Positions 46,948 to 58,094 of a stretch of 64,000 nt of DNA are shown here, piece after piece (position 1 is the stretch's first letter; each line of letters starts with the position of its first letter). Position numbers and translations under genes: made by a program. The notes under the pieces are model-generated. The model worked only from the letters and a program-made list of their open reading frames with translations. It did not search any database and was not told where the DNA came from. The DNA is from Pseudomonas fluorescens (lineage in GTDB: Bacteria > Pseudomonadota > Gammaproteobacteria > Pseudomonadales > Pseudomonadaceae). Location: positions 124,001-188,000 of the forward strand of contig NZ_LVEJ01000001.1 in NCBI RefSeq assembly GCF_001648775.1. Direction: 5' to 3'.

Positions 46948-47355
46948 TTACTGAATGATCAGGTTGTTGAACAACAGATCTTCAACCACCGGCTTGCCGG
47001 TCTCGTCATTCATCACTTGCTGGGTCTGCTTCAAGGCTTCCTGACGCAGCTTCTCTTTACCTTCGATGCTGCCCATCGCCTCGGTCGTCTGCTGAGTGAA
47101 CAGCGCCACCAGTTGATTGCGGATAAGCGGCTCGTTGGCCTTGACCAGTTTGGCGGCTTCATCGCCCGTCACGCGCAGCGCCACGTCGGCCTTGTAGACC
47201 TTGAGCTTCGGCGTGCCGTCCAGCCCGTAATTACCCACAAACGGCGGGCTCAGGCTGATGTAGCTGACCTTCGGCGCTTCGCCTTCTTTGGCTTCTTCGG
47301 CCAGCGCTGCCACAGGCAGAGACAGGGCCAGCAACAACATGATCCACGCTTTCAC
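46948..47355 (-). CDS. FliL-like secreted/membrane protein
   Basis: This is a 135-residue protein starting at GTG 47355 (VKAWIMLLLALSLPVAALA), with AAGGAG six bases upstream; the ATG further upstream has no such support. The signal sequence is followed by an acidic linker and a FliL-type domain (YISLSPPFVGNYG, ALRVTGDEAAKLV, PLIRNQLVALFTQQT, VEDLLFNNLIIQ). FliL aids flagellar torque at the stator, but this copy is away from any flagellar genes, so it may be a related periplasmic protein with a different role. Confidence 0.85.
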   Translation of the reverse strand: MKAWIMLLLALSLPVAALAEEAKEGEAPKVSYISLSPPFVGNYGLDGTPKLKVYKADVALRVTGDEAAKLVKANEPLIRNQLVALFTQQTTEAMGSIEGKEKLRQEALKQTQQVMNDETGKPVVEDLLFNNLIIQ

Positions 47356-47505
47356 AATTCGCTCCTTATCCGGTTTGCGGCCTAGCATAACGACCCGCCG
47401 CGCAAGCACAAGCTTATGGCTGACTATCAGGGCCGGGCATGCTCGTTGACCCGTTGACTGACACACCTACACTTATCGGCCATCACTCCCAAAGGAATAG
47501 CCCTG

Positions 47506-48483
47506 ATGAAAGCCGTGCTGTGCAAAGCCTTCGGCCCTGCCGAATCGCTGGTACTGGAAGACGTCGCCAGTCCTGTCGTCAAGAAGAACGAAATCCTGCT
47601 GGACGTGCACGCCGCCGGGGTCAACTTCCCGGACACGCTGATCATCGAGGGCAAGTACCAGTTCAAGCCGCCCTTCCCGTTCTCGCCGGGTGGCGAAGCG
47701 GCTGGCGTGGTTCGCGAAGTCGGCGAAAAGGTCAGCCATCTCAAGGTCGGCGACCGGGTCATGGCCCTGACCGGCTGGGGCAGCTTCGCCGAACAGGTTG
47801 CGGTGCCGGGCTACAACGTCCTGCCGATTCCGCCGTCGATGGATTTCAACATCGCCGCCGCCTTCAGCATGACCTACGGCACGTCGATGCACGCGCTCAA
47901 GCAACGCGCCAACCTGCAACCGGGCGAAACCCTGCTGGTGCTCGGTGCGTCCGGCGGTGTCGGCCTGGCCGCCGTGGAGATCGGCAAAGCCATGGGCGCC
48001 CGGGTGATTGCTGCCGCCAGCAGCGCCGAGAAACTCGCAGTGGCCAAGGCTGCCGGCGCCGATGAATTGATCAACTACAGCGAAAACAACCTCAAGGACG
48101 AAATCAAGCGCCTCACCGACGGCCAGGGCGCTGATGTGATCTACGATCCGGTCGGCGGCGACCTGTTCGATCAAGCCATCCGCGCCATCGCCTGGAACGG
48201 CCGACTGCTGGTGGTCGGCTTCGCCAGCGGCCGGATTCCCGAGCTGCCGGTCAACCTCGCCCTGCTCAAAGGCGCAGCGGTACTCGGCGTGTTCTGGGGC
48301 TCCTTCGCCCAGCGCCAGCCGCAGGACAACGCGGCCAACTTCCAACAGTTGTTCGGCTGGTTTGCCGAAGGCAAGTTGAAACCGCTGGTGTCGCAGGTCT
48401 ATCCGCTGAGCAATGCGGCGCAGGCGATCAATGATCTTGGGCAGCGCAAGGCGGTGGGCAAGGTGGTGGTGCAGGTACGCTGA
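47506..48483 (+). CDS. NADPH:quinone oxidoreductase-type protein (zinc-free MDR family)
   Basis: This 325-residue MDR protein has a GroES-like N-terminal domain (KNEILLDVHAAGVNFPDTLI, FSPGGEAAGVVREVG) and a Rossmann domain with LLVLGASGGVGLAAVEIGKA. The catalytic zinc ligands of true alcohol dehydrogenases are absent, placing it with quinone oxidoreductases (QorA-like) or related enoyl reductases. It is probably a cytosolic NADPH-dependent reductase of quinones or enones. It is a single gene with no operon partner. Confidence 0.87.
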   Translation: MKAVLCKAFGPAESLVLEDVASPVVKKNEILLDVHAAGVNFPDTLIIEGKYQFKPPFPFSPGGEAAGVVREVGEKVSHLKVGDRVMALTGWGSFAEQVAVPGYNVLPIPPSMDFNIAAAFSMTYGTSMHALKQRANLQPGETLLVLGASGGVGLAAVEIGKAMGARVIAAASSAEKLAVAKAAGADELINYSENNLKDEIKRLTDGQGADVIYDPVGGDLFDQAIRAIAWNGRLLVVGFASGRIPELPVNLALLKGAAVLGVFWGSFAQRQPQDNAANFQQLFGWFAEGKLKPLVSQVYPLSNAAQAINDLGQRKAVGKVVVQVR

Positions 48484-48489
48484 GACGCT

Positions 48490-49119
48490 TCAACTACCGG
48501 GCGACGTCGCCGTGTCGCCCGGCATCAGATGTTCCTGAACCTTCGCGCTGCGCGCCTCATCCAACTGCCCCTTGTCATCGAAGCGCAAAACAATCAGCCA
48601 ATCGTAAACATCCACCGGCCATTTCGGCTGGCCGATCAACGCCGGGCCATCACCACCGAAAGCGGCAATCAGTTTGTTGATGTGGCCGTGATGCCAGGCG
48701 ATGAGTATGGTTTTCGCCTGATTGTTCTTGCGCAGTGAGCTGACCAGTTTGTCGACGTCGTTATTGGCGAACGGTTGTTCAATCGGCAGTTGCAGGCGTT
48801 GCGACAGTGGGATCAGCGTCTGACGCGGGCGGATGCTTTCCGGGCTGTCGGCGGTAGCGATCAGACGTTGGGGCGTGAGCGTCTGGCCATCCAGTTTCAA
48901 CGGGGTGAAATACTCCGCGTAAGCGGCGGCACGTTGTTCGCCACGAGCATTGAGCTCACGGCCTACCTCGGGCTTTTCCGCGTGACGGACGATCAGCACA
49001 GTGACATTGCGTAACCCCGGCGCCGCCGAGTCTTGCGCGAAACTCAGCGCCAGCACGGAAACAGTGAGCGCTACCGCTACCAGCAATCTGGGCAGCAATC
49101 TGCGAACTTTCAGGACCAT
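48490..49119 (-). CDS. Histidine-phosphatase-superfamily protein, exported
   Basis: This is a 209-residue protein. A signal sequence or anchor (LLPRLLVAVALTVSVLALSF) precedes the phosphoglycerate-mutase-like core. The RH motif is Arg45-His46 in LIVRHAEKP, and the second histidine lies in LIAWHHGHINKLI. It is likely a periplasmic or inner-membrane-anchored phosphatase; the substrate is unknown. It is divergent from glpT across 223 bp, which may hint at a phospho-substrate linked to glycerophosphate, but that is speculative. Confidence 0.85.
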   Translation of the reverse strand: MVLKVRRLLPRLLVAVALTVSVLALSFAQDSAAPGLRNVTVLIVRHAEKPEVGRELNARGEQRAAAYAEYFTPLKLDGQTLTPQRLIATADSPESIRPRQTLIPLSQRLQLPIEQPFANNDVDKLVSSLRKNNQAKTILIAWHHGHINKLIAAFGGDGPALIGQPKWPVDVYDWLIVLRFDDKGQLDEARSAKVQEHLMPGDTATSPGS

Positions 49120-49342
49120 TATTTTTCTCGGCGATCAGTCGGTCTATTGATCGCGAGTCTAAAACACAACGTCCCGGCCGCCACAAAAACGCCCTGTTCT
49201 TACAGCTGAGCGACAGGTTCGTAAAGGAACGCGCGACTTCCAACATTTTCCGCTATTTGCTCGATGCGAACCGGTGCTATTTTCGGTAACGAAACTGTAA
49301 CATTCGCATCCGCAGTCAAAACAAGAAATTTGGAGCTCTTGA

Positions 49343-50692
49343 ATGTTTGCTTTCTTTCGACCTGCCGCACATCAGGCTCCATTGCCTGAAGAAAAAATAG
49401 ACAGCACTTACCGACGCCTGCGCTGGCAGATCTTCGCCGGTATTTTCTTTGGCTACGCGGGTTATTACCTGCTGCGCAAAAACTTTTCCCTGGCCATGCC
49501 GTACCTGATCGACGAAGGCTACAGCCGCGGTGATCTGGGCCTGGCGATGTCGGCGATTGCCATCGCCTACGGCCTGTCGAAATTCCTCATGGGCCTGGTG
49601 TCCGACCGTTCCAACCCGCGTTACTTCCTGCCGTTCGGCCTGTTGGTCTCGGCCGGGGTGATGTTCATTTTCGGTTTCGCGCCTTGGGCGACGTCCAGCG
49701 TGACCATGATGTTCATCCTGCTGTTTATCAACGGCTGGGCTCAGGGCATGGGTTGGCCGCCGAGTGGCCGGACCATGGTGCACTGGTGGTCGCAGAAGGA
49801 ACGCGGCGGCGTGGTGTCCGTGTGGAACGTGGCGCATAACGTCGGTGGCGGTCTGATCGGCCCGCTGTTCCTGCTCGGCATGGGTCTGTTCAACGACTGG
49901 CACGCAGCGTTCTATGTACCGGCAGCCGTGGCGCTGGGCGTGGCCGTGTTCGCGTTCATCACCATGCGTGACACCCCGCAATCGGTTGGCCTGCCGCCGA
50001 TCGAGAAGTACAAGAACGATTACCCGGAAGGCTACGACGCCAGCCACGAAGACGAATTCAGCGCGAAAGAGATCTTCGTCAAATACGTGCTGCGTAACAA
50101 AATGCTCTGGTACATCGCCATGGCCAACGTCTTCGTCTACCTGCTGCGTTACGGCGTGCTGGACTGGGCACCGACCTACCTGAAGGAAGCCAAGGGTTTC
50201 ACCGTGGATAAAACCTCGTGGGCCTATTTCTTCTACGAGTGGGCGGGTATTCCGGGCACGCTGCTGTGCGGCTGGATGTCGGACAAGATCTTCCGTGGCA
50301 ACCGCGGCCTGACCGGCATGGTGTTCATGGCACTGGTGACCGTGGCAACTCTGGTTTACTGGCTGAACCCGGCCGGCAACCCGACCGTCGACATGATCGC
50401 GCTGTTCTCGATCGGCTTCCTGATCTACGGCCCGGTGATGCTGATCGGCCTGCAGGCGCTGGAACTGGCACCGAAGAAAGCCGCCGGCACCGCTGCCGGA
50501 TTCACCGGTCTGTTCGGTTATCTGGGTGGCTCGGTCGCGGCCAGTGCCGCGATGGGCTACACCGTGGACCATTTCGGCTGGGATGGCGGCTTCGTGCTGC
50601 TGGTGGGCGCTTGCCTGCTGTCGATGGCCTTCCTTGCACCGACGCTGTGGCACAAGCAAGTCGCCAGTCAGAGCCGTGAAGCAGTCGCTTGA
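49343..50692 (+). CDS. glpT: Glycerol-3-phosphate transporter GlpT
   Basis: This is a 449-residue major facilitator protein of the organophosphate:phosphate antiporter family, with about 12 membrane segments, the opening [20 protein letters not shown], the family signature [19 protein letters not shown], and the central loop rich in charged residues. It imports glycerol-3-phosphate in exchange for phosphate. TTGGAG precedes the ATG. Its last 25 bases overlap the end of the convergent chaC-like gene. Confidence 0.94.
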   Translation: MFAFFRPAAHQAPLPEEKIDSTYRRLRWQIFAGIFFGYAGYYLLRKNFSLAMPYLIDEGYSRGDLGLAMSAIAIAYGLSKFLMGLVSDRSNPRYFLPFGLLVSAGVMFIFGFAPWATSSVTMMFILLFINGWAQGMGWPPSGRTMVHWWSQKERGGVVSVWNVAHNVGGGLIGPLFLLGMGLFNDWHAAFYVPAAVALGVAVFAFITMRDTPQSVGLPPIEKYKNDYPEGYDASHEDEFSAKEIFVKYVLRNKMLWYIAMANVFVYLLRYGVLDWAPTYLKEAKGFTVDKTSWAYFFYEWAGIPGTLLCGWMSDKIFRGNRGLTGMVFMALVTVATLVYWLNPAGNPTVDMIALFSIGFLIYGPVMLIGLQALELAPKKAAGTAAGFTGLFGYLGGSVAASAAMGYTVDHFGWDGGFVLLVGACLLSMAFLAPTLWHKQVASQSREAVA

Positions 50693-51336
50693 TCGACCTG
50701 TGACTGACAGCGCTTGAGCCGCGCCTCCAGATTGCGGTCTGGCATGGCGTGGCTGCGCAGGGCGTTTGCGGTCTGCTCGACATAATCGCGAGTGGTACCG
50801 TAACGCCCGCTGGCGCTTTCGAACACCTGGCTCAGCACATGATCCGGCAAGTTGCCGGCATAGCTGGGCAGGTGTCGCTCCAATACAAATCCCAAGGCCT
50901 GCACTTGGCTACCGTCGGCGAGACGGCAGTTGAGCCAGTGTGGTCGATAGGATGGCACCGGCATCTCGCGTTTCCACAAGGCATACAACGCCGCATCAAG
51001 ATTGTCTTCCGGCAAGCGATAGGCGAAGCCGCTGCATGAACCGCCGCGATCCAGACCAAACACCAGACCGGGCATTTCCGGCGTACCACGATGTTCGTGC
51101 GACCATAGGTACAAGCCGCGATGGTAGCCATGAACGCGTCCACGCACGCGCTCCACCGCCGAACATTCCGGCCGCCAGATCAGCGAACCGTAGGCGAACA
51201 GCCACACCGGCCCGCCCTTGTGGCGCGCCATGGTCGATTGCATGGAAGCGAGAAGTTGTTCGTGCGTCAGCTGCGGCCCAAGATCGAGCCGCGGAGGGTA
51301 ATTCAGATTCAGAAAAGCGTTTTCAATGGCGCTCAT
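50668..51336 (-). CDS. Gamma-glutamylcyclotransferase, ChaC family
   Basis: This 222-residue protein has the cyclotransferase substrate loop [14 protein letters not shown] at about 42-55 and the ChaC pattern [19 protein letters not shown], then GFAYRL and TRDYVEQT near 185. The family breaks gamma-glutamyl peptides, chiefly glutathione, to 5-oxoproline. It is convergent with glpT and overlaps it by 25 bp. The 196-bp upstream region is AT-rich and has a perfect inverted repeat (51479-51504). Confidence 0.9.
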   Translation of the reverse strand: MSAIENAFLNLNYPPRLDLGPQLTHEQLLASMQSTMARHKGGPVWLFAYGSLIWRPECSAVERVRGRVHGYHRGLYLWSHEHRGTPEMPGLVFGLDRGGSCSGFAYRLPEDNLDAALYALWKREMPVPSYRPHWLNCRLADGSQVQALGFVLERHLPSYAGNLPDHVLSQVFESASGRYGTTRDYVEQTANALRSHAMPDRNLEARLKRCQSQVDQATASRL

Positions 51337-51478
51337 GGCGAATAGCGTTCAGCTCCCCGCGGGTAAAGAATTACTTAATAGAACGCACCGCTGTAACAAT
51401 AAGGCACATATGTTTTAAGGCAATTTGAGTGCCATGGCACCGTTCTTAATTGATTGCCTGTTTGATATATAACCTAGC

Positions 51479-51504
51479 GGTATTTATGCAATTACATAAA
51501 TACC
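51479..51504. repeat. Perfect inverted repeat between the flavoreductase and chaC-like genes
   Basis: GGTATTTATG and CATAAATACC flank six bases. There is no T-run, and it is AT-rich. It lies 29 bases after the flavoreductase stop codon and about 140 bp before the chaC-like start. It could be a 3' hairpin or an operator. Confidence 0.6.
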
Positions 51505-51532
51505 GATCGGCTATATAGAGAGTTATAACGAA

Positions 51533-52501
51533 TCAAGAGCGCGGGGCGTAGGCAAACACGTCGGCACGCATTTGATGGGCGTCCATCCCGGCTTCGACCA
51601 AGGCGTCGAGTGTGCCGTAGACCATCGCCGGCGAGCCGCTGGCGTAGACGTGCAGCGGTTTCAGGTCAGGGAAGTCCTCACAGACTGCCTCGTGCAACAT
51701 GCCGCAGCGCCCTTCCCAACCGCATTGATCGCTGACGACTTTGTGCAGGAACAGGTTGGGCAACTTCAGCCATTCGTCCCAGTGTTCGATTTCATAGAAA
51801 TCTTCCGGACGGCGCACGCCCCAGTAAAGATGCACCGGGTGCTTGAAGCCGTTGGCGCGGCAGTGCTCGATCAGGGCGTGAATCTGGCCCATGCCGGTAC
51901 CGGCGGCGACCAGTACCAACGGCCCGTCGGGCAATTCGGCCAGATGCGTGTCGCCGAACGGCAACTCGACGCGCACCATCGCGTTGCGTTGTAGCTGTTC
52001 GATCAGGCTCAGTGCACTGGCTTCGCGCGCCAGCACATGAATTTCCAGATCACGCCCGCCGTGCGGTGCCGAGGCCATGGAGAACGCCGATTTCTCGCCG
52101 TTCTCGCGCTCGATCATCAAATACTGCCCGGCGTGATAGCGCGGTGGCTTGCCGGCCGGCGCACGCAGACGCACGCGCCAGGTGTCGCCACCCACATCGC
52201 GGCATTCGATGACCTGACACGACAGGCTGCGCACCGGCAGTTCTCCCAATGCGAGCACGCCATCCCACAGCAGGATGCAGTCTTCCAGCGGCTCGGCTAT
52301 GCAAGTGTAGAACTCGCCGTGGTCATGCACCTTGCCGGCCTGCTCGACGCGGCCTTCGACCAGCAGCGCCGCACACACGTGACAGTTGCCATTGCGGCAG
52401 CTTTGCGGGCATTCGTAGCCCAGGCGCCGCGCACCATCGAGAATCCGCTCACCGGGCTGTATCTCAAGCACTGCTCCGGAGGGCTGCAGGGTTACACGCA
52501 T
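51533..52501 (-). CDS. 2Fe-2S ferredoxin/flavin-type NAD(P)H reductase next to ubiD
   Basis: This is a 322-residue protein. The N-terminal plant-type 2Fe-2S domain has ligands Cys35, Cys40, Cys43 and Cys67 (SCRNGNCHVC...YTC). Then comes an FAD-binding beta-barrel (PRYHAGQYLMIE, SAFSMASAPH) and an NAD(P)-binding domain (VLVAAGTGMGQIHALIEH, VYASGSPAMVYGTLDALVEAG). It resembles CDP-6-deoxy-glucoseen reductase AscD and phenol hydroxylase reductases. The ATG overlaps the ubiD stop codon (TGATG). E. coli ubiD is followed by the flavin reductase gene fre, so this is probably its counterpart with an added iron-sulfur domain. Confidence 0.88.
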   Translation of the reverse strand: MRVTLQPSGAVLEIQPGERILDGARRLGYECPQSCRNGNCHVCAALLVEGRVEQAGKVHDHGEFYTCIAEPLEDCILLWDGVLALGELPVRSLSCQVIECRDVGGDTWRVRLRAPAGKPPRYHAGQYLMIERENGEKSAFSMASAPHGGRDLEIHVLAREASALSLIEQLQRNAMVRVELPFGDTHLAELPDGPLVLVAAGTGMGQIHALIEHCRANGFKHPVHLYWGVRRPEDFYEIEHWDEWLKLPNLFLHKVVSDQCGWEGRCGMLHEAVCEDFPDLKPLHVYASGSPAMVYGTLDALVEAGMDAHQMRADVFAYAPRS

Positions 52502-53967
52502 CAATCTATTCCTAACTGATTCCAGATGGCATCGATCCGTTGGGTGACGGCGTCGTCCTTGACGATCACGCGACCCCACTCGCGAGTGGTTTCGCCCGGC
52601 CACTTGTGGGTGGCATCGAGGCCCATTTTTGAACCCAGGCCGGAGATCGGCGAGGCGAAGTCGAGGTAGTCGATCGGCGTGTTATCGATCATCACCGTGT
52701 CGCGCTTGGGGTCCATGCGCGTGGTGATGGCCCAGATCACGTCGTTCCAGTCGCGGGCGTTGATATCGTCGTCGGTGACGATAACGAACTTGGTGTACAT
52801 GAACTGTCGCAAAAACGACCAGACACCCAGCATCACGCGCTTGGCATGCCCCGGATACGACTTCTTCATGGTCACGATGGCCATGCGGTACGAGCAGCCT
52901 TCCGGCGGCAGGTAGAAGTCAGTGATTTCCGGGAACTGCTTCTGCAGGATCGGCACGAACACTTCGTTCAGCGCCACGCCGAGAATCGCCGGCTCATCCG
53001 GCGGACGGCCGGTGTAGGTGCTGTGGTAGATCGGTTTGATCCGGTGGGTGATGCGTTCGACGGTGAACACCGGGAAGCTGTCGACTTCGTTGTAGTAACC
53101 GGTGTGGTCGCCATACGGGCCTTCATCGGCCATCTCGCCCGGATGAATCACGCCTTCAAGGATGATTTCGGCGGTGGCCGGCACCTGCAGGTCGTTGCCA
53201 CGGCACTTGACCAGCTCGGTGCGGTTACCGCGCAAGAGCCCTGCGAAAGCGTATTCGGAAAGACTGTCCGGCACCGGCGTCACGGCGCCAAGGATGGTCG
53301 CCGGATCTGCGCCCAGAGCCACGGACACCGGGAACGGCTGGCCCGGGTGCTTCTCGCACCACTCGCGATAATCCAGCGCGCCGCCACGGTGGCTGAGCCA
53401 GCGCATGATCACCTTGTTGCGGCCGATCACTTGCTGACGGTAGATACCGAGGTTCTGGCGTTCTTTATTCGGGCCTTTGGTGACGGTCAGGCCCCAGGTG
53501 ATCAACGGGCCGACATCGCCGGGCCAGCAAGTCTGCACCGGCAGCATCGCCAGATCGACGTCGTCACCTTCGATGACCACTTCCTGGCACACCGCGTCTT
53601 TGACGACCTTCGGCGCCATCGAGATGATCTTGCGGAAGATCGGCAGTTTCGACCACGCGTCCTTCAAGCCCTTCGGTGGCTCCGGTTCCTTGAGGAAGGC
53701 CAACAGCTTGCCGATTTCGCGCAGTTCGCTGACCGACTCGGCGCCCATGCCCATCGCCACCCGTTCAGGGGTGCCAAACAGGTTGCCGAGCACCGGGATG
53801 TCGTAGCCGGTGGGCTTTTCGAACAGCAACGCCGGGCCCTTGGCCCGCAGCGTGCGGTCGCACACCTCGGTCATTTCCAGCACCGGCGAGACGGGAATCT
53901 GGATGCGTTTCAACTCTCCGCGCTGCTCAAGCTGCTGCACGAAATCCCGAAGATCCTTGAATTTCAT
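52501..53967 (-). CDS. ubiD: 4-hydroxy-3-polyprenylbenzoate decarboxylase UbiD
   Basis: This 488-residue enzyme has the usual UbiD length and motifs: [55 protein letters not shown] with the active-site Arg/Glu network nearby, and [20 protein letters not shown]. It uses prenylated FMN, made by UbiX, to decarboxylate the ubiquinone precursor. I start it at ATG 53967 (MKFKD). It is co-transcribed with a flavoreductase that could supply reduced flavin. Confidence 0.95.
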   Translation of the reverse strand: MKFKDLRDFVQQLEQRGELKRIQIPVSPVLEMTEVCDRTLRAKGPALLFEKPTGYDIPVLGNLFGTPERVAMGMGAESVSELREIGKLLAFLKEPEPPKGLKDAWSKLPIFRKIISMAPKVVKDAVCQEVVIEGDDVDLAMLPVQTCWPGDVGPLITWGLTVTKGPNKERQNLGIYRQQVIGRNKVIMRWLSHRGGALDYREWCEKHPGQPFPVSVALGADPATILGAVTPVPDSLSEYAFAGLLRGNRTELVKCRGNDLQVPATAEIILEGVIHPGEMADEGPYGDHTGYYNEVDSFPVFTVERITHRIKPIYHSTYTGRPPDEPAILGVALNEVFVPILQKQFPEITDFYLPPEGCSYRMAIVTMKKSYPGHAKRVMLGVWSFLRQFMYTKFVIVTDDDINARDWNDVIWAITTRMDPKRDTVMIDNTPIDYLDFASPISGLGSKMGLDATHKWPGETTREWGRVIVKDDAVTQRIDAIWNQLGID

Positions 53968-54047
53968 TGACGATGGCACCCTCAAAATAGGCGTACATCC
54001 TACCTGCTCTGACGGGCAAACAGCAGCCCGTCAGTGTCCGGCATCGC

Positions 54048-56009
54048 TCAATTGTGGCTCGTGCCCAGCAGGATCGGCGCAAACAACGCGCTCAGTCGGG
54101 CACTGCCGACATCGGAAAGATGGTCGGCATCCTTGTACTGCGAGTGGCCGTCGACATCGATGGCGCAGAGCCCTTCCTTGCACATCAGCGGCGTTGGATC
54201 GATGACGTGCACGCCAGAATCCGCGGCACTCATCGCGCCAAACAAATCACTGAAGAACCTCTGGCGCGCCAGATGCTCGTTGAGCGGGCGACCGAGGCCT
54301 TCAGCCGAGCGCCCGATGCGCGCCAGGCTAGTCAGGCGGTCGATGTAACTCTTGTGTTGCAGCGGCACCTCCTTGAACAGCCAGACTTGCACACCTGCCG
54401 CGCGCAGTTCAGCCACTTGAGCCTTGAGCCCTGCGGCCAGACGCTGTTCGGCTTGTGCCCTGTTGTCTTTGCGATCGAGCAGGAACTGTTTATCGCCGTC
54501 GCCATCTTCGCGACCATAAATGTACAGACTCCAGTTCGCCGCCAGGACCACGTCCTTGATCCCTCGCTCAAGCACCAGCGCCATGTTGCGCTTGTTGAAG
54601 TCTTTGCATTGCTGGCGTAGGTGCTCGTCGACAATCGGCGGGCACGCCGTCAGGCTGTACAACCAGACCGGCTGTGCATCGCGACCGGCAGTGCCTGCAA
54701 TGGCCGGCAACAAGGCCGCGGTGTGACTGTCACCCCAGAACATCTTTGTCGGGGCGACCTCTTGATCGCTACCCACCCGACAGACCTTGTCCAGCGCCTT
54801 GTCCGTGCTCAACTGCATGCATTCGGTTTGCCCGGCTTTCCACTCCCGGGACTGCGCGTACTCCAGCGCTTTGCCGGTCAGACGCTGTGGAACACCGTCT
54901 GCCGAGCGAATCACCGAGCCGGTAATCGCCAGAACAGTGATCGAGACCAACCCACCGACCAACACCGAGTTACGGCTGGCAAACACACGTTTCTCACGAA
55001 AAGGCAGCTCGACATAGCGCAAGCTCAGCCAAGCCAGAGCCAACGCCAATGCCATCCAGCCGAGCGCCTCCAGCGGCTGGATGCCGTCGATGGAGATCGC
55101 GTTGGCATAGACGTAAACCGGCCAATGCCAAAGGTAAAGAGAATAGGAAAGCAGACCGATCCACACCAGCACCCGCAGGCTCAGCAGGCGCCCGGCCAAC
55201 GTTGTGCCCTGTGCGCCTGACCAGATCAGTGCCGTTGTGCCCAGCACCGGCAATAGTGCCGCCCAGCCGGGAAACACCGTGGTCTTGTCGAAACTGAACA
55301 CCGCCAACAACACCGCCGCCAACCCGGCGACGCCGACGGACTCACGCAACCACGGCCGCGCAACGTGTTTTGGCACAGGCATAACCGCCAACATGGCACC
55401 GCAGAGCAGCTCCCAGGCGCGGGTCGGTAGCGCGAAAAAAGCAAATTCCGGCCGGCGTTCGATGTAGACAATGTTCAAGCCGAACGACACCAGCAGCACG
55501 GCAAACAACATCCAGCGCCAATGACGGACGTAGCGCATCATCAGCACCATCATCAGCGGGAAGAAGATGTAGTACTGCTCCTCCACCGCCAGCGACCAGG
55601 TATGCAGCAACGGTTTGAGTTCCGAGGCAGGCTCGAAGTAGCCGTCTTCGCGCATGAACAGAATGTTGGAAATGAACAGCGACTGGTAACGAATCGTCCG
55701 CCCCAGCTCGGCGAGGTCTTTGGCGGTCAGCAACAACCAGCCTAATGCCAGCGTCACCACCACAACCACGGTCAACGCCGGCAGGATGCGCCGGGCGCGA
55801 CGCCCCCAGAAGTCGAGGAAACTGAAGCGCTGGGCGCTGATTTCGCGGAACAGGATCGAAGTGATCAGGAAACCGGAAATGACGAAGAACACATCGACGC
55901 CGACAAAACCGCCGCTGAATGTAGTGAATCCGAAATGAAACAGTACGACGGGGATGACCGCCAGTGCCCGTAATCCGTCGATATCACGGCGATTGCCAAA
56001 CGTGTGCAT
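54048..56009 (-). CDS. OafA/YrhL-type membrane acyltransferase with C-terminal SGNH domain
   Basis: This is a 653-residue protein. Residues 1-370 are an acyltransferase-3 domain with about ten membrane segments: DGLRALAVIPVVLFHFGF with His25, RRARRILPA and TWSLAVEEQYY. Residues about 375-650 form a periplasmic SGNH hydrolase-like domain with GDSHT at 426-430 and DADHLS near the end. Such proteins O-acetylate lipopolysaccharide O-antigen or exopolysaccharide; the target sugar is unknown. The start at 56009 (MHTFGNRRDIDG) is preferred. It lies downstream of rho, past a terminator. Confidence 0.92.
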   Translation of the reverse strand: MHTFGNRRDIDGLRALAVIPVVLFHFGFTTFSGGFVGVDVFFVISGFLITSILFREISAQRFSFLDFWGRRARRILPALTVVVVVTLALGWLLLTAKDLAELGRTIRYQSLFISNILFMREDGYFEPASELKPLLHTWSLAVEEQYYIFFPLMMVLMMRYVRHWRWMLFAVLLVSFGLNIVYIERRPEFAFFALPTRAWELLCGAMLAVMPVPKHVARPWLRESVGVAGLAAVLLAVFSFDKTTVFPGWAALLPVLGTTALIWSGAQGTTLAGRLLSLRVLVWIGLLSYSLYLWHWPVYVYANAISIDGIQPLEALGWMALALALAWLSLRYVELPFREKRVFASRNSVLVGGLVSITVLAITGSVIRSADGVPQRLTGKALEYAQSREWKAGQTECMQLSTDKALDKVCRVGSDQEVAPTKMFWGDSHTAALLPAIAGTAGRDAQPVWLYSLTACPPIVDEHLRQQCKDFNKRNMALVLERGIKDVVLAANWSLYIYGREDGDGDKQFLLDRKDNRAQAEQRLAAGLKAQVAELRAAGVQVWLFKEVPLQHKSYIDRLTSLARIGRSAEGLGRPLNEHLARQRFFSDLFGAMSAADSGVHVIDPTPLMCKEGLCAIDVDGHSQYKDADHLSDVGSARLSALFAPILLGTSHN

Positions 56010-56089
56010 AACCTTTCTTATCCTTGTAGGTACAAACCGCTCCAGACAAGGACAGTAGCGCGTTACGAAAGTTATGCGGCGCGTACGCA

Positions 56090-56122
56090 AAAAAAACGCC
56101 CCCTTTCGGGAGCGTTCTTTTT
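56090..56122 (-). terminator. Intrinsic terminator of rho
   Basis: On the minus strand AACGCTCCC-GAAA-GGGGGCGTT is followed by a T-run, 13 bases after the rho stop codon. Confidence 0.85.
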
Positions 56123-56135
56123 TACAGCGCGTGTA

Positions 56136-57395
<1,260 letters not shown>

Positions 57396-57590
57396 ATAGG
57401 AATGACGTAATCATTTATGGAGGGGGGGAAATTAAGCTTTTGGCTTAATGAGGCCGCGCCGCAGAGAAGGCGACAGGATCGCGAACTAATTCGAAAAGGA
57501 GTGCGTCGGCGACGGCTAGCAGGGGGCAATGGAGAAACCAGTGCGGGGCCGAATGTACCACCTGAGTTTCGGAGCGTCTAGCCCTGAATA
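57396..57590 (-). promoter_or_regulatory. rho 5' leader region
   Basis: Read in the rho direction, the middle of this stretch is pyrimidine-rich and C-rich (for example CCCCCTGCTAGCCGTCGCCG). It is followed by a 7-bp hairpin ATTAAGC-N5-GCTTAAT (57431-57449) and a run of C before the ribosome site. This suits autogenous control by Rho, which is known for E. coli rho. It is inferred here. Confidence 0.45.
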
Positions 57591-57593
57591 CGC

Positions 57594-57624
57594 AAAAAGC
57601 CCCGCTAATTGCGGGGCTTTTTTT
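57594..57624 (-). terminator. Intrinsic terminator of trxA
   Basis: AAAAAGCCCCGC-TAATT-GCGGGGCTTTTTTT is a perfect GC stem with T-runs on both strands, about 20 bases after the trxA stop codon. Confidence 0.92.
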
Positions 57625-57644
57625 CAGGCACTTTACAGCGACGC

Positions 57645-57974
57645 TTAGATGTTGGCGTCGAGGAAAGCAGCCAGCTGCGACTTCGACAGGGCGCCGACTT
57701 TGGTCGCTTCAACGTTGCCGTTCTTGAACAGCATCAACGTCGGGATACCACGCACGCCATGCTTGGCCGGGGTTTCCTGGTTCTCGTCGATGTTCAGCTT
57801 GGCAACGGTCAGCTTGCCTTTGTACGTCTCGGCAATCTCGTCCAGAACCGGAGCGATCATTTTGCAAGGACCGCACCATTCAGCCCAGTAATCGACCAGG
57901 ACAGCGCCTTCGGCCTTGAGTACGTCGGCTTCGAAGCTAGCGTCGCTAACGTGTTTGATAAGATCGCTGCTCAT
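57645..57974 (-). CDS. trxA: Thioredoxin 1
   Basis: This 109-residue protein has the active site Cys34-Gly-Pro-Cys37 in [10 protein letters not shown], the cis-proline loop RGIPTLMLF and a complete thioredoxin fold. It is a general cytosolic dithiol reductant. It is followed by its own terminator and then rho; the trxA-rho neighbourhood is widespread in proteobacteria. Confidence 0.97.
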   Translation of the reverse strand: MSSDLIKHVSDASFEADVLKAEGAVLVDYWAEWCGPCKMIAPVLDEIAETYKGKLTVAKLNIDENQETPAKHGVRGIPTLMLFKNGNVEATKVGALSKSQLAAFLDANI

Positions 57975-58094
57975 GGAATTCTCCAGGTTGTAAGCAAAAA
58001 AACGTGGCCCATCATAGCCGCCCTTCCCCTGTTCAGGAAGCCGCAGTTGATTGAGTCTTGCTATGGCACTCGATGAGTTTGGGTATAGCTCAAG

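Noticed and set aside
46948..47355. Flagellar operon fragment
   Set aside because: The protein is FliL-like, but no other flagellar gene is present in the window.
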